The notes under the pieces are model-generated. The model ran no database searches, had not been told where the DNA came from, and saw only the letters and a program-made list of their open reading frames with translations. From Liolophura sinensis (Eukaryota; Mollusca; Polyplacophora; Chitonida; Chitonidae): a DNA stretch of 64,000 nt. Each line of letters begins with the position of its first letter. Position 1 is the first letter of the stretch. Of the stretch, positions 23,004 through 33,245 are shown one piece after another. The translations under genes were made by a program, and so were the position numbers. The stretch is taken from positions 28,529,732 to 28,593,731 of the forward strand of contig NC_088304.1 in assembly GCF_032854445.1 (NCBI RefSeq). The letters run 5' to 3'.

Positions 23004-23047
23004 TGTGTGTATTGAAGGTATACCTTGCAATGTTCAATACGAGGATT

Positions 23048-24397
23048 ATGCCAGACTTTGACTTTGATAATCCGGCGTTCGAGGACGTCCAAGAGGACTA
23101 CAACAATGCCTAAGACGACGACGTCGAACAGACCACTCTCTTTACAGGTGATGTTGTTCCCAAGACACCAATATTGGGTATGCTCTACGAAGACCAAAAA
23201 CCAAGGGTGATACAGAACGCCGTGAAGTCTTATTACAAAATCATGGCGAAGGATGATTGGTATCCCAACCTTACCCAACTCCGTTTAAACGAAGAAAATA
23301 AGCTGATGCTTGTCGATGGGCGTCTGCGACTTGTGAACTACCCAAAACTGGAACTCACCAACGAACAAACTGGCGAACCGCTAACCCTCATAACAATCGC
23401 CAAGAATGGAGGGAGAAGGGTTGTTAAGGATGCGGAGGGGCTGGGCTTTGTAGACTGGAAAGGAGTAGGCAGAATGAAAAAGAGAAAACAGAAATCCATG
23501 CCTCCGGCAAAAGTCGCAATCCTGGAAACAGCGAGTTCAAAAGTGGATGCCGTGGCCGCCGAGACAGATACCATGGAGCTGAAGGATTTAAGCCAACCAG
23601 CGAAAAAAGCAGCTCATGCTGTCCACATAATGGAAACAAGCTTGACGGATAGTGAGGTCGAGCGGGCTCTTGAAACGATAAACGACCCTCCTCTTCCCAT
23701 GCAAGAACTTCAGGGTTTTGACAAGGCACTTCAGACCTCGGAAGGCGAACACGCGAATAACCTCGCCAAGCTGTCCAGTCTCGATAAGGACATCGCAAAA
23801 CAAAAACAGAAGTTGGAGGAGGCCCTTGATGAATTCTCCCGGCGTCGGATCGCAGACCGCATAAGGAATCTCGAGGACGAGAGGGTGGCCCGGCTCGAAG
23901 CAGCCTCTTTAACGGCCGAAGCCCTGCGCACGCAAATACGCCGCATCAAGCAGACGATCGATCGCATCCTACACAAGGATACCACTCTGGCCGAGCGCGT
24001 CCGCACCCTCTTCCGGGAGCAGGGAAAAACCGTGGTCTCCATTCTCACGGCAATTGGGATGGCCATCTCGACACTGGGGCTAGCGATAAAGTTGGCGCTG
24101 ACTGGCGGGTCCGGCGTGGGCATCCAGCCAACGCCACCTCCATCCGATGGGCGTGGTCTTAAAGAATGGGTAAAAAAGCACCTCCAGTCCCTGGCGCGCG
24201 CCCTTGGTAGGCTGGCTGGGAAGGCTGCCGCTGCGATTCCGGGTATTATTGGTAGTATCGTGTCCTGGCTACTGAACCTTCTCGGGAAAACGGCTGGGTG
24301 GCTGGCCGATAATGTTTGGGCTCTAGTCGTCGCAGTAGGTGGCCTAATGTTCGTGGCTGTTCGCAAGTATTTAACGCATAGTCCACAGCAGCAGTAA
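23048..24397 (+). pseudogene. conserved Polinton virion-type protein with coiled coil and hydrophobic tail
   Basis: Reads from ATG at 23,048 ('MPDFDFDNPAFEDVQEDY'). An in-frame TAA at 23,111-23,113 interrupts it after 21 codons, and the frame is then open to 24,397. The middle is a long charged coiled coil ('LSSLDKDIAKQKQKLEEA', 'RIRNLEDERVARLEAASL', 'LRTQIRRIKQTIDRIL'). The last 140 residues hold hydrophobic or amphipathic segments ('VVSILTAIGMAISTLGLAIK', 'AAAAIPGIIGSIVSWLLNLL', 'WALVVAVGGLMFVAV'). The layout suggests a membrane-active or capsid-interior protein, comparable in idea to the minor virion proteins of adintoviruses; this is inference from composition. The gene ends 27 bp into the convergent minus-strand gene. 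Confidence 0.6.
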
Positions 24398-25347
24398 GCC
24401 GATACCAACCCCAGCAACGACGATGGCTGTCTTCTCCGCATCGTGATTCTTTTGCTTTGGAAATAGGTGTTCTCGTTTGCCTCCGGCAGCAGCAACACGC
24501 TGAACGCGGTCTGCAGAAGCATGTCGCTGGGGGCCATATATAGGCCTATGCCATACACAAAGTCTACAGCGCTCCCGGCATACTGTAGCACGTCCTGGTA
24601 GCGTTTGATAGCAGACAGAAGGTCGATCGGAGAGAAAATGGCGTCTTCAACGTTGGCGGCAAACTGTTTATGCGCGTCGAAGGCTGTGCCCGCCGCCCAA
24701 GCCTCCTCGGCGTCCTGCTCGATGTAGTCGACGTGGAGCGCTGTAGGCTTTCTAGAGAACGACATCCTGTTCGGATCGAAGGTCCCATCGCCAATGGGGC
24801 TGTAGCCCGTTCTCGTGACATAGTAATATGCCACTCCGAGGCCGTGATTCACCCCACTGCGCCTCCAGTCGGTTTACGCATCTACGCGGAACTCCCTACA
24901 AATCCTCTCATATGCCCTCTCGTGGTAGGGGTTTTTGAATGTCGCCCACGCTCTGTCTTGCGGCAGGGGGGCCTGGATCTCTTCCAAGACCCGCCTAACT
25001 TGGTAATGCACATGGAACGTGTACAGGGCCCTTATTCGTTGGTCGGGGGCGAGAAGATGGTCTTTTGCAGAGACGCCACAGCCCGTGGTTGCGCACCAGA
25101 CCGCGAAGTTCACTTGGTTCTGCCAGAATTGCATAGGATTGGTGTTCCAGGCCTGAACTATAGAATTGCTGGTTATCTTTGGCAGCCGGTACTTGGCCGA
25201 CTCATCTGTGAACTGGAGTGGAAAGGCCTTGTTTTCATCGATGTAGATGTCAAATCGCGTGAGCTGCTCTGCGTGGGTTTGGATACTGTGAAATGCCCCA
25301 GCCTTGTAAGTGGCCTCTCTATTGAACCTGTAAGCCTCGCTGTTCAT
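24371..25347 (-). pseudogene. conserved Polinton protein with C-terminal membrane anchor, broken
   Basis: The preferred start is ATG at 25,347 ('MNSEAYRFNREATYKAGAF'); in-frame ATGs further upstream would overlap the divergent gene. One in-frame stop at 24,874-24,876 splits the reading, which continues in the same frame ('GLGVAYYYVTRTGYSPIG', 'FDPNRMSFSRKPTALHVDYI', 'RYQDVLQYAGSAVDFVYGI'). A frameshift near 24,450 then precedes the last part, 'AIVVAGVGIGLLLLWTMR', a single C-terminal hydrophobic helix. The joint 'EQDAEEAWAAGTAFDAHK' looks shorter than in recalled homologues, suggesting an internal deletion. It is a recurrent Polinton gene without an assigned function; an anchored minor capsid or assembly protein is possible. 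Confidence 0.55.
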
Positions 25348-25357
25348 CGTGGCTAAG

Positions 25358-26016
25358 ATGTTTATCACATTGACTGACATTCTAAATGGGGCACAGCACA
25401 CGCTGCCTCATGCCCTTAACAACTTCGACGGCCGCCTTAAAACCGCCCTTCGCGAGATAACATTCTACCCGAACTGGGTGAATATCCCCACCGGAGTGGG
25501 CTTCTTGCTTGAGGGCAAACATGTTGAAGTGCCGACGGGCTACTACAATGTCTGTACGCTAGACAAGGGTATATTCCGCCCGCATGGGGTTTCTCTGGAA
25601 ATGAATGAAGCTACGGCCGCCTAGTCCTTACCCTCCCTAGAAATGCCATCATAACGCTCCTAGAGCTTGCCCCCATCTTAGGGTTCTCCAACGGGAATAT
25701 GCCTAGAGATGGGATTGTGGAAGGTGATAAGCCATATAACTTGGTCCCGCAAAAAGAAGCCTTTGTGCATTTAGATAAACTGAGCACCTCAGAAAACGTG
25801 AGAATAACCTCAGGTTTTAGTTGCGGTTCCACACTAATTCAGGCCATCGCCGTGACTGGTGAAGGGATAAACTGCGGGAAGACGGTTTCATTTCCCAACC
25901 CACAGTACAAAACCTTGCGCGCCGACTATATAACGCACCTGACCGTGGCGCTTTTAGACAAAGACGGCAAGTATATGAATGTTGGGTACCTTAGTGCTAC
26001 CCTAGAAATACAATGA
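25358..26016 (+). pseudogene. probable Polinton minor capsid (penton-like, single jelly-roll) protein, one frameshift
   Basis: Starts with ATG at 25,358 ('MFITLTDILNGAQHTLPHAL'), only 10 bp from the divergent minus-strand start. A frameshift near 25,615-25,625 separates the first 86 codons from the remainder, which ends at 26,016. Alternating hydrophobic stretches such as 'LKTALREITFYPNWVNI', 'GKHVEVPTGYYNVCTLDKGI' and 'YITHLTVALLDKDGKYMNV' suggest a β-rich fold. About 220 residues in total fits the single-jelly-roll minor capsid protein known from Polintons. The assignment is by size, composition and position rather than by a diagnostic motif. Confidence 0.5.
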
Positions 26017-26077
26017 GTATGGTGGACTCAGCCGGTCCCAGGTCTGCGTGCCTGTCTTTAAGCGCCAGGAAGGTAAA

Positions 26078-27517
26078 ATGTACGCCTTCCAGTTTCAAAG
26101 TGGCAAGTACAACCGCAAAAAGATTACGGTGGGGCAAGCAGAACCTACCACTTTTGCTTCCCTTGAAGATGTCATCCTCTGTAGCGCAAGAGCGCAGGTC
26201 GCCGTCTGAGGTGATTGAAGAACAAAAACTCTCATTAATTCGCCTTAAAGACCGCTTTGTTCTTGCCAGAGCTCGAGACCCCGATTGGTTGATAGATGTG
26301 AAGGTGACCCCGATGACGGTCTAGACCACCGGGGCCTGGGTGAAAAAAGTATTTAACTCCGGAAACTCTTTTGTGTCGTGGGTACCAACCGGCGACTGTC
26401 ATATAGCTATGGGTGGAGGAGGTTACTTCACACTAACTGCGGCGCCGGGTGTAGAGACCGTGCGTCTTTGCGCGCAAACCATGTCTATGGCCATGCTACG
26501 AATAAACCCTGGATCCATACTTATCTTCAACATCATACTTGGCGCGGCCTCTCAGCGCCGTTCCTCCATGATTATCGGGGTGAAACTAAAGTGGCCTGCA
26601 GAGCACGATGGAAAGGAGCTCAGACTTATGATCAAATTACCAACCCAGGGCGACCCAGTCATCCGGAGCTCTCTCGAGGATATACGGGTCTTTGCAGGGA
26701 GCGTTTTCAATCTCGATGAAATCTATTTAGAGTCCGGTAAAAGACTTCGCCGCTCTCGTGTTAGTAGTCCCAAGGACGAGAGTTTACCGACGTTATTGAT
26801 TCGTAGGACGGACAATATGGGACGACTGTACCCGGCGATCACGGATGAAAACCCCTTACTGCCGGAGGGCGCGGCGCCGACGATTATGGATGACCATCCC
26901 TTGGCCCCGACCGCGCCGACAATTATGATTGAAAACCGCTTGGCCCCGACCGCGCCGCCGGAGAGCGTGGCGCACGCCCATTGTCTGCAGTATATCAGCG
27001 AAATACAGAGGCAGCTTGAATCTGAGCGAGATCTCCGTCGGGCCTTGTACAAAAAGTACCGGTGCGGTGTCTTAGCCGCCGAGGCCCTTGATTCGGCCAT
27101 GCTCACGGCCGGTTTGGGGCTAGGGGTTGCTGGCGTGGGACTACTCACAACAATAATTGCAGCTACTGCTGCCTTTGCCTAGCTTGCGGTGTCTTAAATA
27201 TCGCCGGAAAATTCGTTAGCCGCCGGCTTCACGCAAAGGCCAAGAAACATAACAATATACGGCTGTTGGCTGAGGCCAAACTTAACAGCATCCGTGCGCA
27301 GGTATGTACGGCATTATCTGATGGTGTTATTTCAGACGTAGAGTTCAAGCAAATCGTTCAGGAGCTCAAGAACTACTCTGATCTGAAGCAGGAGATACGC
27401 GCTAAGTCTCGTAAGGTATTCAACGCCGTAGAGATCGATGAAAGCACGAAAAAACAGCTTATAGATCGCGGCCGAAAACTAGCTCGGCATGAGCTGAAAA
27501 ACGCTCTTTCCGAATGA
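26078..27517 (+). pseudogene. conserved Polinton protein(s), heavily frameshifted
   Basis: Several coding-like blocks in changing frames. 'MYAFQFQSGKYNRKKITVGQ' runs from ATG 26,078 to a stop near 26,207. A long frame at 26,340-27,182 has proline-rich repeated units 'ENPLLPEGAAPTIMDD / PTIMIENRLAPTAP' near 26,850-26,960 and a hydrophobic end ('GLGLGVAGVGLLTTIIAATA'). After a shift near 27,180 it ends with 'LSDGVISDVEFKQIVQELK...EIDESTKKQLI' and a stop at 27,517. The final block is a well-conserved Polinton motif in my recollection. Whether this was one or two genes is unclear, as the 26,340-26,700 stretch is plausible in two frames. Function unknown. Confidence 0.5.
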
Positions 27518-28494
27518 TGTTCTGGGGAGGTGCCCAGGGGGAACTTGTTTGGAACCAGGGGAACTCCATGCTATGTCTCGAGAGTCCCAGGGGCAGGGCA
27601 TTATCCAGGATCTGACAACAGGGCGTCCAAAAAGGCGGGGGGTTTGGGGGCCGCCGTAAATAAGCACGGGGTCTGCCGCCGGAGACATTTTATCGCCACT
27701 GTATCATTGAAAATCAAGACCTTTTAATAGCTTTAATTGCCATTATATCACTGGAAATAATGTGTTAATATTGGACCCAAGAAATTGACTGTTTTGGGGG
27801 GCACCGAATATATCACACTTTTCCCATCAATGACTGACACTGAGTGCGAATCACTAAAAAGAGTCCATAAATTTTATATTAAACTATGTAAGGTTACAAT
27901 CTGTTATGCTTTGGACAACCAAAGTGTGAAACAGAAGGTAGAAAAACAAATTGAACTGTAAAATACACAATTCAATACAGATGCAAGGAAAACAATGGCA
28001 ATTTGGCGCAGCAGTTCAGGAGGTAGAAATAAATAAACTGTGAACAATAAAATACACAAAAATACATATAAAAGGAAAACAATCAAATGCATGGTAATTT
28101 GGCACAGCAGGTGCATGTCACTCACAGTTACACTACTTCACATTAAAATGCAACGGAACCAAATCAGAATACAGTATACATAGCTCTAACAAATGAGACT
28201 GAGAACAGGCAAAATTATCACCATTGAATCTGTGACTGTCACTTACTAAAAAGAGTAGTGGCACCAATCACCATACGATTTGAGCAGCTAAGTCACAGTA
28301 GGTTGAAATAAAATTTGTAAAATACAAAAAACAAAACAAAACAAGAAACAATTCAAATACATGTACTATCAGTCACATATCTATGTCGAGAAATTAACTT
28401 TTGGCACAGTGACACAGAAGTGCATGTCAAACATAATTTCTGTCATCTGAATACATATATGAATACACTTTGAAAACTTATATGTTAGAAAAAT
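27518..28494. other. Polinton right arm, no gene
   Basis: AT-rich and without coding signal. A diffuse repeat of about 100-130 bp built around 'gtaaaatacac', 'aggaaaacaat' and 'aatttggc.cagcag' recurs near 27,955, 28,045 and 28,320. Confidence 0.5.
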
Positions 28495-28669
28495 ATTCAC
28501 AATCTAGTACACATACATATAATGTTAATACACTTTGAAACAGTGTACTGGTGTGTGCTGGGACTCGCCGTAAAAAAATGTTGATTCAACATTTTGCCCG
28601 TCAAAAATACCCCTTTTGGCTGGATTGCCCGTCCAGTTGGACGGGTGGACGGGTGTCTGGCTAGCCTGG

Positions 28670-28805
28670 TGCTCGGGGGTAAAAAAAAAATCTGCCCAGT
28701 GTGGGGCTCGAACCCATGGTCCAAAAAAGCAAAAGACCTGGTTTATAGCTCAACCTGTTACCAATTAACCACCATCCTAACGGCGGGCTCCGGATTTTTT
28801 GCGCT
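28670..28805 (-). mobile_element. tRNA-derived SINE-like insert inside the Polinton
   Basis: On the minus strand the block contains 'ggtggttaattggtaac' (A-box-like) and, about 45 bases on, 'gggttcgagcccc', a perfect B-box, flanked by T/A-rich sequence. It cannot fold as a normal tRNA gene by inspection, so a tRNA-derived SINE head is the better call. Confidence 0.55.
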
Positions 28806-29089
28806 AGCCACCCACCGTTAGGGGGGTTAATTGGCGCTGACACATCCCACCACCATTGGGCCATCTACAACACCCCTTGGTAAGGTCTCTCTGCCTTCGA
28901 AACTGTCGAAAGTTGCAGAGATTCCTTAGAGCCCGATTGCGTAGAGCCCGACGTTATATGCAGGGAATGTATTCATATACTACATATACAGGAGACCAAA
29001 TCCGGATATGAGCTAGCAAACATCCCCTTATATACGCAGTATATGAATACACCCTTTACATACAGCGCCTTTGCCATCTCTGTCAGCCG

Positions 29090-29460
29090 ACTGGGCTATA
29101 TCCCACGACCCTCGAAACATGGGGTTGGGACCGGTAGATCCAGGATCAATCCTTGATCGAGTCACACCTAAGACTTTAAAAGAGGAAGTTGTAACTTCCT
29201 CGCTTGGCGTTTAGCATGAAGGGGATAGTGCAATGACTGGTTGACCCGTATCAGTATAATGGCTCGGGCGGGGCGGCTTACTTGCCTTCGGTAAGTCGTC
29301 TCAGTAAAGCAGCACTAAATAAAAGAGCGGTGGAAATCCGTCCTGCTACAAGGAGGCACATTACACGTACATGCACCCTAATGATTCCTTCGTCGTCATA
29401 TGACTGAAAAATTGTTGAGTATGACGTTAAACCCCAAGCACTCACTCACTCACTCGAAAA
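29090..29460 (+). mobile_element. dispersed mollusc-type repeat ending in (ACTC)n
   Basis: The segment carries landmarks I associate with a common molluscan interspersed repeat: 'gggaccggtagatccaggat', 'gactggttgacccgtatcag', 'gctacaaggaggcaca' and the 3' end 'atgactgaaaaattgttgag' then 'tatgacgttaaaccccaagc' and ACTC repeats. A shorter 3' end of the same type ('atggctgaaatattgccgat', then 'gtggcgttaagcc', with CATT repeats) lies at about 31,367-31,430. Confidence 0.6.
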
Positions 29461-29691
29461 ATTGGAAGGACTTTTCCGCAGAAACAAAATATCTCCAATC
29501 CTCCTTAAAAATACTGGATCTTATCAAACATGACACGCTGAAAAAGGCTGTTACATTTATTTTTCATAAAAATCCGTGGTTTAAGCCCTATACTGGGGAG
29601 AAAATCAGCTGAATCACCCTGTTGTGCAACACAGCCGGCCTATATATAGACTATACGCCTTATCTATTAAATGCTAACTAGGTCGCCTCAT

Positions 29692-29713
29692 ATCTGTGTG
29701 TGTGTGTGTGTAG
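29692..29713. repeat. (GT)n microsatellite
   Basis: A short run of GT dinucleotides close to the Polinton right terminal repeat. Confidence 0.9.
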
Positions 29714-29783
29714 GCTAGACTTGTAAATAAGCATGTACGCCTTGGCTGGGGAGGCGCCTAAGGGTGGGGGGGGGGGGTATGGG

Positions 29784-29873
29784 GGAAGCAGGGAAAGGGG
29801 GTGGGGGCCTCTATTTGTAATAGGGAGGGCCCCAAGGGGAGGGTGTGCCAGAACCTATAGTGTGTATACTACT
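29784..29873 (-). repeat. Polinton right terminal inverted repeat
   Basis: Reverse complement of the left terminal repeat over about 90 bp, ending CCTATAGTGTGTATACTACT. It is immediately followed by CATACCTTAGAAATAACACG, the continuation of ankyrin unit C. Confidence 0.92.
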
Positions 29874-29878
29874 CATAC

Positions 29879-30890
29879 CTTAGAAATAACACGAAAATAG
29901 CATCATAACATATATACATGGGGCCTCGGTGGCCGCGGTGGTGAACACACCTTCGCGGCGCAATGATTCAGAAGCCTCTTACCAGGGAGGGAAATTTAGA
30001 CTGTAACCTGAAGACATTGACGAATACACAGCTTAAAATATACTATAGATTTTTTAGAGTCCTATGAAAGGCTTTTTGGTCCAAGTTACAGCGTAAATGT
30101 TACACACAAGCACGGTTCATGCAACACAAAGTGCATAGGTATCACATGCCCTCCTTATTTTACGGACTCTCCTGAGTTCGTCACATAGTGATCCACACAT
30201 TGCCATGACCAATGCTATATCAGAACACGAAACACGTGATTCTCCGAAGAAAAGTAAGGTGGGTATAACAAGACACGGTATGTATTCTTGAGTACGGCGT
30301 AAAACACCGATCAGTAAATAAATAAACAAACAAGGTACGATATACGATCTAAGTAATCACAGTAAAATCCATGGAAAAACACATGTAAATCTTGTGGCAC
30401 AAGGTAAGACAGTCCAGACGATCAATGATAGAACTTCATCGGAAGGAAAAGAACCATTTCTGCCACAACATAATATCCCTTGAACGACTTCGCATCACAT
30501 ACGATATATTGACCGATATAAAAATGAACTGTAATCCTAGATAAGCTGTGCTGCTTTACTTACAGTTCTAGTTTGAGGTGGACATTCAAAGAGTTCAGAT
30601 TCATCATGACATCTGTAGACTTGCATCTGAATCTTGACTCAGCTTCAAACATCAACAACAGCGTTTCATCTCCAGCATCTTCTTTTCCTAGGTGGATTTT
30701 CGCAAATAGACGTTAGTTAGCTAACCTCCGGCTGGAACTGTTGAATTGTAGGGCGCAGATAGAGTAGTTCCAACGTAACTGGGAACAAGCGCAAACATGT
30801 TGTAGACAACCAATATGTTATGCCACTGCGCATATTTTTTTAATCATTACACATTGCAGGTGATGTTTTAACGCTAGAACTTACTTTTCA
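29879..30890 (+). repeat. ankyrin-exon tandem unit C, right part
   Basis: Continuation of unit C after the Polinton: 'aaataacacgaaaatagcat', then the SINE-like head at about 29,920-29,990 and its tail at about 30,288-30,328. No exon is present in this part. Confidence 0.85.
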
Positions 30891-32560
30891 ACCTGTGAAC
30901 TCCTCAGATAAATCACAACCAATTAAACCAAATGCAGCTTAAAGAGGATCTATGAAACAACTCAAAGTTAGGTCAATCAGTTAACAACGGTTAAAGTACA
31001 TATCTTTATTGTCAAAAACGTAAGGTTTGAGTAAACATTAGTGCTGTCTTCCTGAAAAGGTAATTTAGTGAAATTTTTGTTGTCCACAAACTGGGCATTC
31101 TGTAAAGCTGGAAAAAATCACTTAAATTTTCTAAAATGCCTAATTTCACAGTATGGAGAGACAGCTTTACATGTGGCTGCATCAAGTTGTCACGTGGACA
31201 TTGTTCGAATTCTGGTAGAACAGGGTGCTGATGTTAACACACTGAATCATGTAAGTTGTTTTGTGGCAGTTTTTATATTATTACTTGTTGTATAAGCGTT
31301 TATGTAATAGTATCTGTAAAACACGTATTTTTCATTTGATTCTGGTGGTCATAAAACGATTTGTCGCCACGATATGGCTGAAATATTGCCGATGTGGCGT
31401 TAAGCCATAATCATTCATTCATTCATTCATAAAACGTTTTTCGAATGCTTGAGTATTATTTTTAAATAATAATTTAAAATGGAAACAGTTAGCGTAGTAT
31501 CCATAGCTTATTCGTTCCTAATGCATCAGCTCTTCATAATCGACATCAAATAATAATTTGTACAAACTCTCTCAAAACAGGCAGTGGAGGTGGAATATCG
31601 CACCAAATCTAACTTTAAGGTCTAACAGTACAGTACGTAGTGAAGTTAAGTTTGTACGGAGTGCTGCACACAGATGATCAAAGCTAGCAAAAATTGTCCT
31701 ATTGACAATACATAATACCTAAGAAATAACACGAAAATAACACCATAACATATAGACAGGGGGCCTCGGTGGCCGCGGTGGTGAACGCACCTTCGCGGCG
31801 CAATGATTCAGAGGCCTCTCACGAGGGAGGGAAATTTAGACTGTAACCTGAAAACATTGAGGAATACACAGCCTAAAGTATAGTATAGATCTTTTTTTAG
31901 AGACCTATGGAAGTCTGTTTTGTCCAAGTTACAGCGTCCATGTTACACACAAGCACGGTTCATGCAACACAGAGTACATAGGTATCACATGCCCTCCTTA
32001 TTTTACGGACTCTCCTGAGTTCGTCACATAGTGATCCACACATTGCCGTGTCCAATTCTATATCAGAACACGAAACACGTAGTTCTCCGAAGAAAGGTAA
32101 GGTGGGTATAACAAGACACGGTACATATTCTTGAGTACGGCGTTAAACACCAATCAATCAATAAATAAAAAAAACAAGGCACGGTAAAGGATGTAAATAA
32201 TCACAGTAAAATCCATGGAAAAACACATGTAAATCTTGTGGCACAAGGTAAGACAGTCCAGACGATCAATGATAGAACTTCATCACAAGGATAAGAACCA
32301 TTTCTGGCAAAAGATAATATCCCTTGAACGACTTCGCATCACATACGATATATTGACCGATATAAAAATGAACTGTAATCCCAGATAAGCTGTGCTGCTT
32401 CATTTACAGTTCCAATTTGAGTTGGACATTTAAAGAGTTCAGATTCACCATGACATCTGTACACTTGCTTCTGAACTAGATTTTTACAAATAGACGGTAG
32501 TTAGCTGACCTGACCTGGCTGGAATTGTTGAATTGTCGGGCGCAGATACAGTATTTCCAA
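30891..32560 (+). repeat. ankyrin-exon tandem unit D (most diverged)
   Basis: Fourth unit, sharing the leader, exon, SINE-like insert (head about 31,757-31,830, tail about 32,128-32,170) and the 'agctgtgctgctt' block with units A-C. It shows many substitutions and an inserted repeat end at about 31,367-31,430, which suggests it split off earliest. Confidence 0.8.
31152..31250 (+). CDS. ankyrin-repeat exon 4 (33 codons)
   Basis: A 99-bp phase-0 exon between 'ctaatttcacag' and 'gtaagttg'. It encodes the most canonical repeat of the four: 'YGETALHVAASSCHVDIVR', then 'ILVEQGADVNTLNH'. The T-A-L-H signature is intact here, whereas exons 1-3 have Y-K at the L-H position. This supports an older, functional parent repeat. 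Confidence 0.8.
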
Positions 32561-32779
32561 CGGAACTGCGATGAAGTGCAAACATGTTATTCACATCGAA
32601 CATGTCTGGCCTCGTTTTATTGGCTTATCCCAAGGTCATCTGCATCTGCGTGTACACCCAGTGAAGAAGCCCGGTTCCTGGATCCACGCGCCTCCAGTTT
32701 AAGACTGGCCCGATCATGGTCTCGCCGGTGTAAGATATAGAGGTTCACTTGAAAACTGAGCAGGCGTAGAAAATAGTTG

Positions 32780-33245
32780 AATGAATGGCAGGGGTCGGAG
32801 ACCTCCAATTGTCTCTGCCGAACTTCAACAACCTCTGCAATATCACAGTGTTCTGGTCCATATCAGTAGTTGTCTCACTTCGTGTTGTTACGAAAACAAT
32901 TCCATTTACATCATTACACTAAGCAACTCCACTGGCAGTGTCACTTACATCAATGTCCAGTAGAAAAGTCTAATTTGGAACCGGATATGCTGGTACAGGG
33001 GATGATGATATTGGAACTTTTAACAGCTTAAGCGCCTGGTAACATGAGTCATCTCAACAAAATTTAGCTTCCCTCTCAGTAAGTTTATGTAACGGCCTGG
33101 ATCTTGCTCAAAAGCCTTTCACAAAATGGCTGTAGTATGAGCATAGACCCAAAAAGCTCCTAACCTCCTTCTGGTTACATAGCTGGGGCCAGTCCTGTAC
33201 AGCTGACAACTCATCTGGGTCCAGCCCGACCGCTCAAGGCCACCG
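32780..33245 (-). pseudogene. Gypsy-type RT thumb / RNase H remnant
   Basis: The minus strand reads 'EVRSFLGLCSYYSHFVKGF' near 33,130-33,190, the Gypsy RT thumb block. After stops it continues with 'RPLHKLTEREAKF', 'CYQALKLLKV', 'SSPVPAYPVPN' and 'LLDIDVSDTASGVA', the beginning of RNase H with its first aspartate region. Stops and shifts are frequent and no LTRs were recognised around it. It is an old fragment unrelated to the intact LTR element downstream. Confidence 0.65.

Larger units (their letters stand above)
14896..29873. mobile_element. Polinton/Maverick element (adintovirus-like endogenous copy)
   Basis: The element is about 14.98 kb and bounded by inverted repeats that start AGTAGTATACACACTATAGG. 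It contains the diagnostic Polinton set: protein-primed DNA polymerase B (left end, + strand), retroviral-type integrase (minus), double-jelly-roll capsid protein (minus), packaging ATPase (minus, truncated) and several conserved structural-type proteins on both strands. No adenain-type protease was found. Most genes carry frameshifts or stops. The right 2 kb holds no Polinton gene and has been invaded by SINE-like repeats. The GC-richer coding block contrasts with the AT-rich flanks. Confidence 0.95.

Noticed and set aside
23731-24430. Long C-terminal extension of the minus-strand frame that starts at 24,852
   Set aside because: The first half of that frame is the real Polinton gene, but after the frameshift near 24,450 it runs antisense to the coiled-coil gene and becomes Arg/Ser-rich shadow sequence.
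24670-25356. 228-codon + strand ORF
   Set aside because: It is opposite the conserved Polinton gene on the minus strand, whose reading shows family-like motifs; the + reading shows none.
28670-28805. A genuine tRNA gene on the minus strand
   Set aside because: The B-box is perfect, but no clean acceptor stem or full cloverleaf could be drawn by eye; a tRNA-derived SINE fits better.
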